Source: Micromonospora noduli
GTDB lineage: Bacteria; Actinomycetota; Actinomycetes; Mycobacteriales; Micromonosporaceae
Assembly (NCBI RefSeq): GCF_003264365.1
Contig: NZ_PYAK01000004.1
Span: forward strand, 124,001 to 188,000
Direction of reading: 5' to 3'
Length of the DNA stretch: 64,000 nucleotides
In this document: positions 9,339 to 16,562 of the stretch, in pieces
How positions within the stretch are numbered: position 1 is the first letter of the stretch
Layout of the letters: the number at the start of each line of letters is the position of its first letter
Program-made: the position numbers and the translations under genes
The notes under the pieces: generated by a model
Databases searched by the model: none
What the model saw: the letters and a program-made list of their open reading frames with translations, nothing else
What the model was told of the DNA's origin: nothing

Positions 9339-9477
9339 GAACTTGCCGTGAGCAACTTGTCGCTAAGAGTTGCCCTGGCTGGCGGCACGCTTGCCAATCA
9401 TTGTCAGAACCGTGACGAGAGCTGGGCAGGGATGCCCATCGATCCCGGGTGGTGCGGTGGCCGAGGACGAGGCAACG

Positions 9478-9981
9478 GTGAACAGGGGCGATCCGGCCGA
9501 CGAGCCGTTCCCACTGCTGATCGCGGTGACCCCGTCGCCAGCCGAGCGCATCCGGCTCGCGGAGCTTCTCGACGGCATCGCACCGCTGCTGCTGGTGTCC
9601 GACCTCGATGAGCTGCGCCGGCTGATCGCCGCTCCGCAGCAGGCAGCCGCCCCGTCCGAACCGGCGCCGGTCGCCGCACTGGTGATCGACTCCGCCCGCT
9701 CCAGCGCCCGCTGCGGACAACGTGAGATCGACCTCACCCGCCTGGAACACGACCTGCTGACCTGCCTGATCACCGAGCCGGCCCGGGTCTGGAGCTACGC
9801 CGAGTTGCACCGGTCGGTCTGGGGTGACGAGGGGCGCGAACGCAAGGCGGACGTGCAGTCGCTGGTCAAGCGGCTGCGCCGCAAGCTGCACGACCTGGGC
9901 ACCGGGGCCACCATCGATGTCGTCCGCGGTGTGGGGCTGCGGTTGACCGATCACCAGCAGGCGCGGGTCGAACGGGCCTGA
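9478..9981 (+). CDS. OmpR-type winged-helix protein without a canonical receiver domain (copy 2)
   Basis: A 167-residue paralog of the protein at 4211-4717. Shared features are SPAER.RLA.LL near the N terminus, an Ala/Pro linker, EIDLTRLEHDLLTCLI at the start of the winged helix, VWSYAELHRSVWG and a VRGVGLRL ending. No receiver phosphoacceptor site is visible. I chose GTG 9478 because GAGG lies about 9 bases upstream and the resulting length matches copy 1; GTG 9457 is the alternative. It diverges from the S8 protease gene, so its product could act on the shared intergenic region. Function beyond DNA binding is unknown. Confidence 0.85.
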   Translation: MNRGDPADEPFPLLIAVTPSPAERIRLAELLDGIAPLLLVSDLDELRRLIAAPQQAAAPSEPAPVAALVIDSARSSARCGQREIDLTRLEHDLLTCLITEPARVWSYAELHRSVWGDEGRERKADVQSLVKRLRRKLHDLGTGATIDVVRGVGLRLTDHQQARVERA

Positions 9982-10073
9982 CAGCGAGGTCGCATGAACT
10001 GATCTCACCCGGGGTACGCCAGGAAGATCAGCATCGACACAGGCGACGAAGAGCGCTGGTAAGGAGAGTCAGG

Positions 10074-10580
10074 ATGCCATTCCCCAATCCCGCGACCGTG
10101 TCCATCGGGCTGAAGAAGGCCGCGCACGTCGGGATCGCGGTGAGTGACCTCGACCGCTCGGTCGCGTTCTACCAGGCCCTGCTCGGCGCGGAACCGGTCG
10201 TTCGGGACGAGAACATGCACGGCACCGGTTTCGCGCAGTCACAAGGGTTGCCGACGACGAAGCTGCGGTACGCCACGTTCAACCTCGACAACCTCGGGAT
10301 CGACCTGATCCAGTTTCAGGAGCCGGTCGGTGACGCCGCCCAGGTGGCGGCCAACCGGCCCGGCTCGATGCACCTGTGCTTCCACGTGGACGACGTGCGC
10401 GCGGTCTACGACCGGATGAGCGAGGCCGGGTTCGAGTTCCTCGGACAGCCGTACACGTTCGCGTCCGGCGAGGTGGAGCCGCCAGCGGCGGTCGGCACCG
10501 AGGTCGCGTACTTCAACGACCCGGACGGGACGAACCTGGAGATCATCGCGCCGAAGGGTGGCTTCGCCCGCAGCGAGTGA
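10074..10580 (+). CDS. VOC/glyoxalase-family protein
   Basis: A 168-residue protein with two halves of the vicinal-oxygen-chelate fold. It begins with AAHVGIAVSDLDRSVAFYQ, has a second His in SMHLCFHVDDV and ends its second module with DPDGTNLEII, which would supply the usual His/His/Glu metal ligands. This matches small dioxygenase or glyoxalase-I-like enzymes; the substrate cannot be told. A good AAGGAGA ribosome site precedes the ATG. It stands alone, converging with the diiron oxygenase gene across a hairpin terminator. Confidence 0.88.
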   Translation: MPFPNPATVSIGLKKAAHVGIAVSDLDRSVAFYQALLGAEPVVRDENMHGTGFAQSQGLPTTKLRYATFNLDNLGIDLIQFQEPVGDAAQVAANRPGSMHLCFHVDDVRAVYDRMSEAGFEFLGQPYTFASGEVEPPAAVGTEVAYFNDPDGTNLEIIAPKGGFARSE

Positions 10581-10590
10581 GCCGACACGG

Positions 10591-10631
10591 GCGGCGTGGG
10601 GGGTCAGGCCGGGAACGGCCCCCCACGCCGC
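10591..10631. terminator. Bidirectional hairpin terminator
   Basis: Arms 10591-10603 and 10619-10631 form a perfect 13-bp GC-rich stem (left arm gcggcgtgggggg) around a 15-base loop. It lies between the convergent VOC gene (stop 10580) and diiron oxygenase gene (stop 10651). There is no clear T-tract, as is common in actinobacterial terminators. Confidence 0.75.
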
Positions 10632-10650
10632 TCACTCCAGGGACAACGGG

Positions 10651-11541
10651 TCAGATCAGCCCGGCCCGGGCCCACAGCAGACGCCCCGGCCCGGCCACCA
10701 GGCCAACGTCCGCCAGGTGGGCGTGCACCCGCGCCGCGGACCAGCGGAGGGTGGCGCGCCAGTGCGGGTTGGCGCGGGCAGCGGCCCGACCGACCGCCGG
10801 CGGAATGCCCACGGCCGCGTACACGTCGGGATGGACGAGGCGGTTGGCGATCGTGCAGGCGGCGCGACCGACCAACAGTCGGGCGTACGCCATGCCCACC
10901 GGGCCGGTGGCCGCGACCTCGGCGGCCAGTTCTTCGCGGGCGAACCGGACGTGCCGCGCCTCCTCCACCACGTGGATGCGGGAGACCATCCGGATGAGCG
11001 GCTGGAGTGACTCGTCCGCCATGATCTCGCGCTGGAACGCGTCGAGGATCTCCTCCGCGATGAGGATCGCGGCGTACATCCGGGGGCCGCTGGCGGTGGC
11101 CTTGAGGAAGCGCCCGAGGTGGTGGTCCACGGTGCTCGCGCGGTAGACCGGACAACCCATCGCCTCGATCAGCCGGCCGAACATGATGGAGTGCCGGCAC
11201 TCGTCGGCGACCTCGGTCAACGCGTACTGGGCCTGCCGGCTGGTCGGGTCGGCACGGTAGTACTCCCGGATCAGCATCTGCATGAGGATCGTCTCGAACC
11301 ACAGCCCGGCGCTGGCCGCGCTGGCCACCTCGTGCCTGGTCAGCTCGACGCGCTGCTCCTCGCTGAGCTGCTCCCACAGTGGCGTGCCGTAGAGGCTGCT
11401 GCGCTGTGGCGGGAGCCAGTAGGCGCCGGGGGTGTGCGGGGCGTCCCAGTCGATCTCGACGGTGGGGTCGTAGCTGGTCCGCAGTGAGGACGTGAGCAGT
11501 CGCTCGGCGACCGCCGCGCGCCCGGTTTCCGCCGCCTCCAT
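10651..11541 (-). CDS. AurF-like diiron oxygenase
   Basis: A 296-residue, largely helical protein with the metal-ligand pattern of diiron oxygenases: a Glu in LWFETILMQM, DECRHSIMFGRLIE (ExxH), AEEILDAFQREI and EEARHVRFAREE. This spacing is that of the AurF/p-aminobenzoate N-oxygenase family, whose members oxidise amines or act on lipid and polyketide substrates using O2 and two irons. The ATG at 11541 has GGAGG close upstream; the longer in-frame extension would cover the divergent TetR gene and is rejected. It is divergent from the TetR gene that heads the monooxygenase operon, so the two units are probably co-regulated. Confidence 0.87.
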   Translation of the reverse strand: MEAAETGRAAVAERLLTSSLRTSYDPTVEIDWDAPHTPGAYWLPPQRSSLYGTPLWEQLSEEQRVELTRHEVASAASAGLWFETILMQMLIREYYRADPTSRQAQYALTEVADECRHSIMFGRLIEAMGCPVYRASTVDHHLGRFLKATASGPRMYAAILIAEEILDAFQREIMADESLQPLIRMVSRIHVVEEARHVRFAREELAAEVAATGPVGMAYARLLVGRAACTIANRLVHPDVYAAVGIPPAVGRAAARANPHWRATLRWSAARVHAHLADVGLVAGPGRLLWARAGLI

Positions 11542-11568
11542 GGCTCCTCCATATTGACGTGACGACCA

Positions 11569-11579
11569 GTAACTGTTAC
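11569..11579. promoter_or_regulatory. Small palindrome, candidate TetR operator
   Basis: GTAAC-T-GTTAC is a perfect 5-bp inverted repeat in the 48-bp gap between the divergent diiron oxygenase and TetR genes. It sits 10 bases ahead of the TetR start, a natural place for an autoregulatory site. The arms are short, so chance cannot be excluded. Confidence 0.45.
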
Positions 11580-11589
11580 GAGTAGTAGC

Positions 11590-12318
11590 ATGCAATCGCC
11601 GCTCACCGATGTCAATGCGTCCGACCCGTCGGCCACGCCCCCCGACGGCAGTCCGAAGGCGAAGGGCAACGGCCGCCGAGACCGTTGGGCAGACCATCGT
11701 GAGCAACGACGGCAGGAATTGGTCGGTGCCGCGGTGCAGGCGCTGCTGCGGCACGGGCCGGAGGTCGACATGGAACAGGTGGCCGCCGCCGCGGGCGTCA
11801 GCAAACCGGTCCTGTACCGCTACTTCGCCGACAAGTCGCAGCTCTGGGTCGCGGTCAGCGAGGTGGTCGCGGCCCGGATGGTCGACACCATCGCGCCCGC
11901 CGTCGAACAGGTCCGCGAGGAACGTGGCCTGGTCGAGGCGACGATCGACGCCTACCTGGGCGTGATCGAGTCGGAGCCGAGGCTCTACCGGTTCCTGATC
12001 CACCAGTCCGGCGACCCCGGCATCCACCAGGTGATCGCCGGCACCAGCCGGCAGGTGGCCGCCGGGCTCGCCCGGGTGATCGGCGACCGACTACGCACGC
12101 TGGGCCTGGACGCCGGTCCCGCCGAGCCCTGGGCGTACGGCCTGGTGGGTTTCGTGCAGGCGGTCGGCGACTGGTGGACCACGCACGGCCAGCCGATCAG
12201 CAGGGCCGCCCTCACCGACTACCTGACCACTCTGCTGTGGAGCGGCATCGAAGGGGTGCGAGCCAGCGCCGACCTGCCGCACGAGCTCACCCGCGCCCAC
12301 GAGCGGATCGTGCCGTGA
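11590..12318 (+). CDS. TetR-family transcriptional regulator
   Basis: A 242-residue protein with a ~35-residue Pro/Ser/Lys-rich leader, then the TetR helix-turn-helix (VDMEQVAAAAGVSKPVLYRYFADKSQ is its core, here about residues 59-83) and an all-helical ligand-binding domain. The YRYF and DK residues are typical of the family. The stop overlaps the GTG of the next gene, placing it at the head of the DUF4873-monooxygenase-SDR-hydrolase operon and divergent from the diiron oxygenase. It probably represses both units until its ligand, perhaps a substrate of these oxidases, binds. Confidence 0.93.
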   Translation: MQSPLTDVNASDPSATPPDGSPKAKGNGRRDRWADHREQRRQELVGAAVQALLRHGPEVDMEQVAAAAGVSKPVLYRYFADKSQLWVAVSEVVAARMVDTIAPAVEQVREERGLVEATIDAYLGVIESEPRLYRFLIHQSGDPGIHQVIAGTSRQVAAGLARVIGDRLRTLGLDAGPAEPWAYGLVGFVQAVGDWWTTHGQPISRAALTDYLTTLLWSGIEGVRASADLPHELTRAHERIVP

Positions 12319-12614
12319 GCTACCACGGCCCGGCGGGTGTCGAGGGCACCTCGGTCCGGGTGCACCTCAGCGGGCGGTGGGAGCCGGTCGACGGCCGCTT
12401 CCACTGGGGCGGCCGGATCGAGCCCGAGCCACGGATGGCTCACCTGCTGCGCTCCGGCCGGCGCGACGTCGAGTTGCGCATCGCCGACCGCGTCCGGGCG
12501 GCCCGACTGGCCGAGGTCGATCCGTGGGGCGGCGTACGAATCACCGGCGTGGGCGATCCGCCCTGGCCACCCGTGGCCGACCCGACCTGTGCGCCTGAGC
12601 TCACGGAGGAGTGA
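12315..12614 (+). CDS. DUF4873-like small protein
   Basis: A 99-residue protein starting at GTG 12315, whose GTGA overlaps the TetR stop. It has a compact beta-rich look (VRVHLSGRWEPVDGRFHWGGRI, then VELRIADRVRAARLAEVDPWG). This pattern fits DUF4873, a domain that in actinobacteria is found beside or fused to flavin monooxygenases. The next gene, a flavin monooxygenase, starts directly after its stop. Function unknown; a subunit or chaperone of the monooxygenase is a fair inference from linkage. Confidence 0.75.
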   Translation: MSYHGPAGVEGTSVRVHLSGRWEPVDGRFHWGGRIEPEPRMAHLLRSGRRDVELRIADRVRAARLAEVDPWGGVRITGVGDPPWPPVADPTCAPELTEE

Positions 12615-14108
12615 ATGGAGACAGACGTTGCCATCATCGGCGCCGGCTTCGGCGGCCTAGGCGCCGCCATCCGCCTACAGCGGGCCGGCTTCACCGACTT
12701 TCTCGTCTTCGACCGGGGTACGGACGTCGGCGGCACCTGGCGTGACAACAGCTATCCGGGCTGCGCCTGCGATGTCCCGTCGCACCTCTACTCGTTCTCC
12801 TTCGCCCCCAACCCCGGCTGGTCGAACACGTTCTCCGGCCAGCCGGAGATCTGGGACTACCTGCGCGGCTGCGTCGACCGCTTCGGGATACGCCCCAGGT
12901 TGCGGTTGCGCCACGAGGTGCGGGAGGCGAGATGGGACGAGCAGCGCCAACGCTGGCTGTTGCGCACCTCGGGCGGCGACCACAGCGCCCGGGTCCTGAT
13001 CTGTGCCGCCGGCCCGCTCAGCGACCCGGCCATCCCCGACCTGCCCGGGATCGACGAGTTCGCCGGCACGGTGTTCCACTCCGCCCGTTGGCGGCACGAC
13101 CACGACCTGGCCGGCCGGCGCATCGCGGTGATCGGCACCGGCGCCTCGGCCGTCCAGTTCGTGCCACAGATCCAGCCGACGGTCGAGAAGCTGACGCTCT
13201 TCCAGCGCACTCCCGCCTGGATCATGCCGAGGCTGACGCGCCGGATCAGCGGGGTCGAGCAGGCCGCGTTCCGCACAGTGCCCGGCGCACAGCGGGCCGC
13301 CCGGGCAGGGCTCTACCTGGTACGCGAGAGCATGGGCCTGGGCTTCCTGCACCCGGCGGTCAACCGCCTCGCCTCGCGCCTGTCAGTGCGTACGCTGCGG
13401 CGTCAGGTTCCCGACCCGAGCCTGCGGGACAAGCTCACCCCCCGGTACGCGATGGGCTGCAAGCGGGTGCTGATCTCCAACGACTACTGGCCGTCGCTCA
13501 CCCGACCGAACGTCGACGTGGTCACCGCCGGCATCGCCCGGATCGTGCCGGACGGTCTCGTCACCGACGACGACGTCCACCACCGGGCGGACACGATCAT
13601 CCTCGGGACCGGCTTCCACGTCACCGACTCCCCCGTCGTCCGGCGCATCCACGGTCGGGGCGGGCGCAGCCTGGGCGACGCGTGGACCCCCAGCATGCGC
13701 GCGTACCGGGGCACGACCATCGCCGGTTTCCCCAACCTGTTCTTCCTGCTCGGCCCGAACACCGGGCTCGGGCACACCTCGGTGGTGCTGATGATCGAGG
13801 CACAGCTGCATCTGGTGCTCGCGGCCCTGCGTCACATGCGGGCCACTGGCATTCAGGCCATCGAGCCCACCGCCCAGGCGCAACGACGCTGGACCGAGCG
13901 GGTCGACCAGAAGATGGCCGGCACCGTCTGGCAGACCGGCTGTTCGAGCTGGTACCTCGACACCACCGGCCGCAACACCACCATCTGGCCGGGCTTCGCC
14001 ACCAGCTTCCGGATGCGGCTGCGCCGGTTCCGCCCGGCCGACTACCAGATCGTCTCGACCGGCAGCACCCCCAACGAACCGGAGCGGGAGCACGCCGATG
14101 CGGTATGA
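12615..14108 (+). CDS. Flavin-containing monooxygenase, Baeyer-Villiger type
   Basis: A 497-residue two-dinucleotide-binding flavoprotein. The FAD motif GAGFGG is at residues 9-14, the NADPH motif GTGASA near 178, and between them lies FAGTVFHSARW, which matches the Baeyer-Villiger fingerprint FxGxxxHxxxW. Such enzymes insert oxygen into ketones or oxygenate sulfur or nitrogen using NADPH and O2. The length fits EthA/MymA-like group members. It is translationally linked to the SDR gene (11-bp overlap). The order monooxygenase, SDR, hydrolase recalls the mycobacterial mymA operon, where related genes act on lipids or hydrocarbons. Confidence 0.92.
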   Translation: METDVAIIGAGFGGLGAAIRLQRAGFTDFLVFDRGTDVGGTWRDNSYPGCACDVPSHLYSFSFAPNPGWSNTFSGQPEIWDYLRGCVDRFGIRPRLRLRHEVREARWDEQRQRWLLRTSGGDHSARVLICAAGPLSDPAIPDLPGIDEFAGTVFHSARWRHDHDLAGRRIAVIGTGASAVQFVPQIQPTVEKLTLFQRTPAWIMPRLTRRISGVEQAAFRTVPGAQRAARAGLYLVRESMGLGFLHPAVNRLASRLSVRTLRRQVPDPSLRDKLTPRYAMGCKRVLISNDYWPSLTRPNVDVVTAGIARIVPDGLVTDDDVHHRADTIILGTGFHVTDSPVVRRIHGRGGRSLGDAWTPSMRAYRGTTIAGFPNLFFLLGPNTGLGHTSVVLMIEAQLHLVLAALRHMRATGIQAIEPTAQAQRRWTERVDQKMAGTVWQTGCSSWYLDTTGRNTTIWPGFATSFRMRLRRFRPADYQIVSTGSTPNEPEREHADAV

Positions 14109-14970
14109 CCTGGCGGGCAAGATCGTGCTCATCACCGGCGCGGCGCGCGGCATCGGGGCACAGCTGGCCCGCGAGGCCGTCGCCCGCGGGGCCCGGGTCG
14201 CCCTCGTCGGCCTCGAAGGCGAGCTGCTCGAACGGCTCGGCGCCGACCTCGACGCGCACTGGTACGAGTGTGACGTCACCGATCAGGCGGCGTTGGACGC
14301 GGCGGTGGCCTCCACTGTGGACCGCTTCGGTGGCCTCGACGTGGTCGTGGCCAACGCGGGCATCGCGAACCTCGGCACCGTCGCCGTGGGACCTGTCGAC
14401 GCGCTGGTCCGTACCGTCGAGGTGAACCTCTGCGGCGCGATCCGCACGGTCAGCGCGGCGCTACCTCACGTCGCCGCCGCCCGGGGCCACGTCCTGATCG
14501 TCTCGTCGGCTGCCGCTTTCACGGCCATGCCCGGGATGGCCGCCTACTGCGCGTCCAAGGCGGGTGTGGAGCAGTTCGCCAACGTGCTGCGCCTGGAGAC
14601 CCGCCCACGCGGCGTCACCGTCGGCACGGCGCATCCCATCTGGATCGACACCGACCTGGTCCGCGACATCCGTGACGACCTGGCGTCGTTCCGCACCGCG
14701 CTGGGCCGGTTGCCGTGGCCGCTGTCCACCGTCGTACCCGTCGAGCAGTGCGTCGAGGCCCTGCTCCACGGCATCGAGCGGCGCAAGCGCAAGGTGTACG
14801 TGCCACGGTCGCTCGCCCTGGTGCAGGCGCTGCGGCCGGTGGTGCTGAGCGGCCTCTCGGACGCGTTAATCAACCGGTTCGGCGGCCAGACCATGGTCGG
14901 CCAGATGGAGGACGAGGTACGCCAGCTCGGGCGTTCCTTCGGCAGGACGTCGGTGGGAGAGCGGTCATGA
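14098..14970 (+). CDS. Short-chain dehydrogenase/reductase
   Basis: A 290-residue SDR. The nucleotide motif TGAARGIG lies at 14-21 and the active site is Ser137, Tyr150 and Lys154 (MAAYCASKAG). It is longer at the C terminus than classical 250-residue SDRs and includes RKRKVYVPRSLALVQAL, seen in SadH-type proteins of mycobacterial mymA-like operons. It would interconvert an alcohol and a ketone, plausibly making the ketone used by the monooxygenase whose gene it overlaps by 11 bp. Its stop overlaps the ATG of the hydrolase gene. Confidence 0.92.
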   Translation: MRYDLAGKIVLITGAARGIGAQLAREAVARGARVALVGLEGELLERLGADLDAHWYECDVTDQAALDAAVASTVDRFGGLDVVVANAGIANLGTVAVGPVDALVRTVEVNLCGAIRTVSAALPHVAAARGHVLIVSSAAAFTAMPGMAAYCASKAGVEQFANVLRLETRPRGVTVGTAHPIWIDTDLVRDIRDDLASFRTALGRLPWPLSTVVPVEQCVEALLHGIERRKRKVYVPRSLALVQALRPVVLSGLSDALINRFGGQTMVGQMEDEVRQLGRSFGRTSVGERS

Positions 14971-15827
14971 GCATTCATTTCCGACGTGCTGGCAGCGGTG
15001 AGCCGCTCGTGCTCATCCACGGTATCGGTCACCGCCATCAGGCGTGGGAGCCGGTGTTCGACAGGCTGACCGCCCACCACGAGGTGATCGCGCTCGACCT
15101 ACCGGGCTTCGGGAACTCTCCGGTGCCCGGCACCGGCATGCCCGCCGACATGGCCGCCACCGTGGCCGGGGTCCTGCCGGCACTGACCGAGTGGGGGCTG
15201 AAGCGTCCGCACGTCGCCGGCTACAGCCTCGGTGGAGCGATCGCCCTGGAGCTTGCCGCCACCGGGGCGGTCGCCTCGGCCACCGCCTTCTCCCCCGCCG
15301 GCTTCTTCACAGCGGCGGAGCGCCGCCGGGCGCTGGCCATCCTCCGGATGCTGCGGGCCAACTCGTACCTGCCCGCCCCGATCATGCGGGTCGCACTGCG
15401 CTCGGCGTACCTGCGGGCGTTGTGCTTCGCGCCGCTGATGGCCCGCCCGACGCTGCTGGATGTCGAGCGCGCGCTGGGCGACGCGCTCGCGCTGCGACGC
15501 GGGGCCGGCTTCAACGCCGTGGCCCGAGCCGCCCGCGACTACCGCTTCGACTGCCCTCGGTTGTCCGACGCGACGGTGCCGGTGACCATCGGCTGGGGGG
15601 ACTGCGACCGGATCTTCGGCGTCCACCAGGCCGAGCGCGCCCGGGCGGGCCTGCCGGCGGCGCGGGTGGTGACGTTGCCCCGTTGCGGGCACGTGCCGAT
15701 GAGCGACGACCCGGACCTGGTAGCCGCGCTCATCCTGGAGACCACCGGCGCCGTGCCCCGCACCGAACGACCGGATCCGTCGGTCTCCGCCCAGGTCACG
15801 AGTCAGGAAGATCACTTCACACTCTAA
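14967..15827 (+). CDS. Alpha/beta hydrolase
   Basis: A 286-residue hydrolase beginning at the ATGA overlap with the SDR gene; longer upstream extensions are frame artefacts. HGIG near 18-21 forms the oxyanion region, the nucleophile is Ser87 in GYSLGG, and the acid and base are likely the Asp of WGDCD and the His of CGHVPM. A Baeyer-Villiger oxygenase followed by a hydrolase is a classical route: ketone to ester or lactone, then cleavage to acid and alcohol. This is the last gene of the operon; a palindromic regulatory site follows at once. Confidence 0.9.
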   Translation: MSIHFRRAGSGEPLVLIHGIGHRHQAWEPVFDRLTAHHEVIALDLPGFGNSPVPGTGMPADMAATVAGVLPALTEWGLKRPHVAGYSLGGAIALELAATGAVASATAFSPAGFFTAAERRRALAILRMLRANSYLPAPIMRVALRSAYLRALCFAPLMARPTLLDVERALGDALALRRGAGFNAVARAARDYRFDCPRLSDATVPVTIGWGDCDRIFGVHQAERARAGLPAARVVTLPRCGHVPMSDDPDLVAALILETTGAVPRTERPDPSVSAQVTSQEDHFTL

Positions 15828-15828
15828 A

Positions 15829-15861
15829 AACTTGCAGACTGTGCAAGTTCGCTCCTAATCT
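15829..15861 (+). promoter_or_regulatory. TetR promoter with embedded inverted-repeat operator
   Basis: AACTTGCA (15829-15836) and TGCAAGTT (15842-15849) form a perfect 8-bp inverted repeat with a 5-base spacer. A plausible promoter is superimposed: -35 TTGCAG at 15832-15837, an 18-base spacer and -10 TAATCT at 15856-15861. Transcription would begin about 7 bases on, at or beside the GTG 15869, so the TetR message is probably leaderless. The repeat overlapping the -35 region is what autorepression by the adjacent TetR would need. Confidence 0.65.
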
Positions 15862-15868
15862 CGCCCGC

Positions 15869-16489
15869 GTGACCGACACCGACCACGCTGCGCCCGGGCG
15901 TCGCGACCGCAAAAAAGCGCAGACGCGGGCCGCGCTGACCGCCGCCGCGCTACGGCTGGTCGCGGAACGCGGCCTGGAGCACGTCACGGTGGAGGAGATC
16001 AGCGAGGCCGCGGACGTGTCCTCACGGACCTTCTTCAACTACTTCACCTGCAAGGACGAGGCCCTCACCGACGATCCGGCACTCGACGGCAACCCGGTCG
16101 TGGCGCGTCTGGCAGCCGCCCCCGCGCAGGTGTCGGCGTTGCAGGCCGTGCGGGTCGCCCTCGACGAGTCGGTCGACTCGATCCAGGCCGACCGGGAGTT
16201 GTGGCGGCTGCGACTGACGGTCATCACCCAGAACCCCGCGCTGCTGCCCCGGCTGGTGGCCGGCAACAGCGCGACCGAGCAGGCCATGGTCGCGGTCGTC
16301 GCCACCCGCCTCGGCGTCGGCCTCGACCACGGCCATCCGCCGCTAGTCGTCGCTGTCGCCGGTGCCGCCTTCCGCACCGCGATGCTGCGCTGGGCCGCCG
16401 GTAACGACGACCGGCCCCTGCACGACTTCGTCGACGAGGCGTTCGCCGCGATCGCCGCCGGCCTACCTGATCCGCCGGCCCTCTCCTGA
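15869..16489 (+). CDS. TetR-family transcriptional regulator
   Basis: A 206-residue regulator beginning at GTG 15869, directly after a promoter-like region and without a clear ribosome site, hence probably leaderless. The basic N terminus (RRDRKKAQTRAALTAAALRLV) leads into the helix-turn-helix with VTVEEISEAADVSSRTFFNYF. The FFNYF variant is typical of TetR proteins linked to MFS efflux pumps. The DHA2 transporter starts 73 bp downstream on the same strand, so this is most likely its repressor, responding to the pump's substrate. Confidence 0.93.
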   Translation: MTDTDHAAPGRRDRKKAQTRAALTAAALRLVAERGLEHVTVEEISEAADVSSRTFFNYFTCKDEALTDDPALDGNPVVARLAAAPAQVSALQAVRVALDESVDSIQADRELWRLRLTVITQNPALLPRLVAGNSATEQAMVAVVATRLGVGLDHGHPPLVVAVAGAAFRTAMLRWAAGNDDRPLHDFVDEAFAAIAAGLPDPPALS

Positions 16490-16562
16490 CCCGCCAGCCC
16501 CTGCCCCGCCGCATCAGCTCCGGGGTCAGTCACTCCGCCACAAACCCGACAAGGGAGCGTCA

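Noticed and set aside
9370..9477. N-terminal extension of winged-helix copy 2 to the TTG at 9370
   Set aside because: The paralog lacks this part, and GTG 9478 has a better ribosome site.
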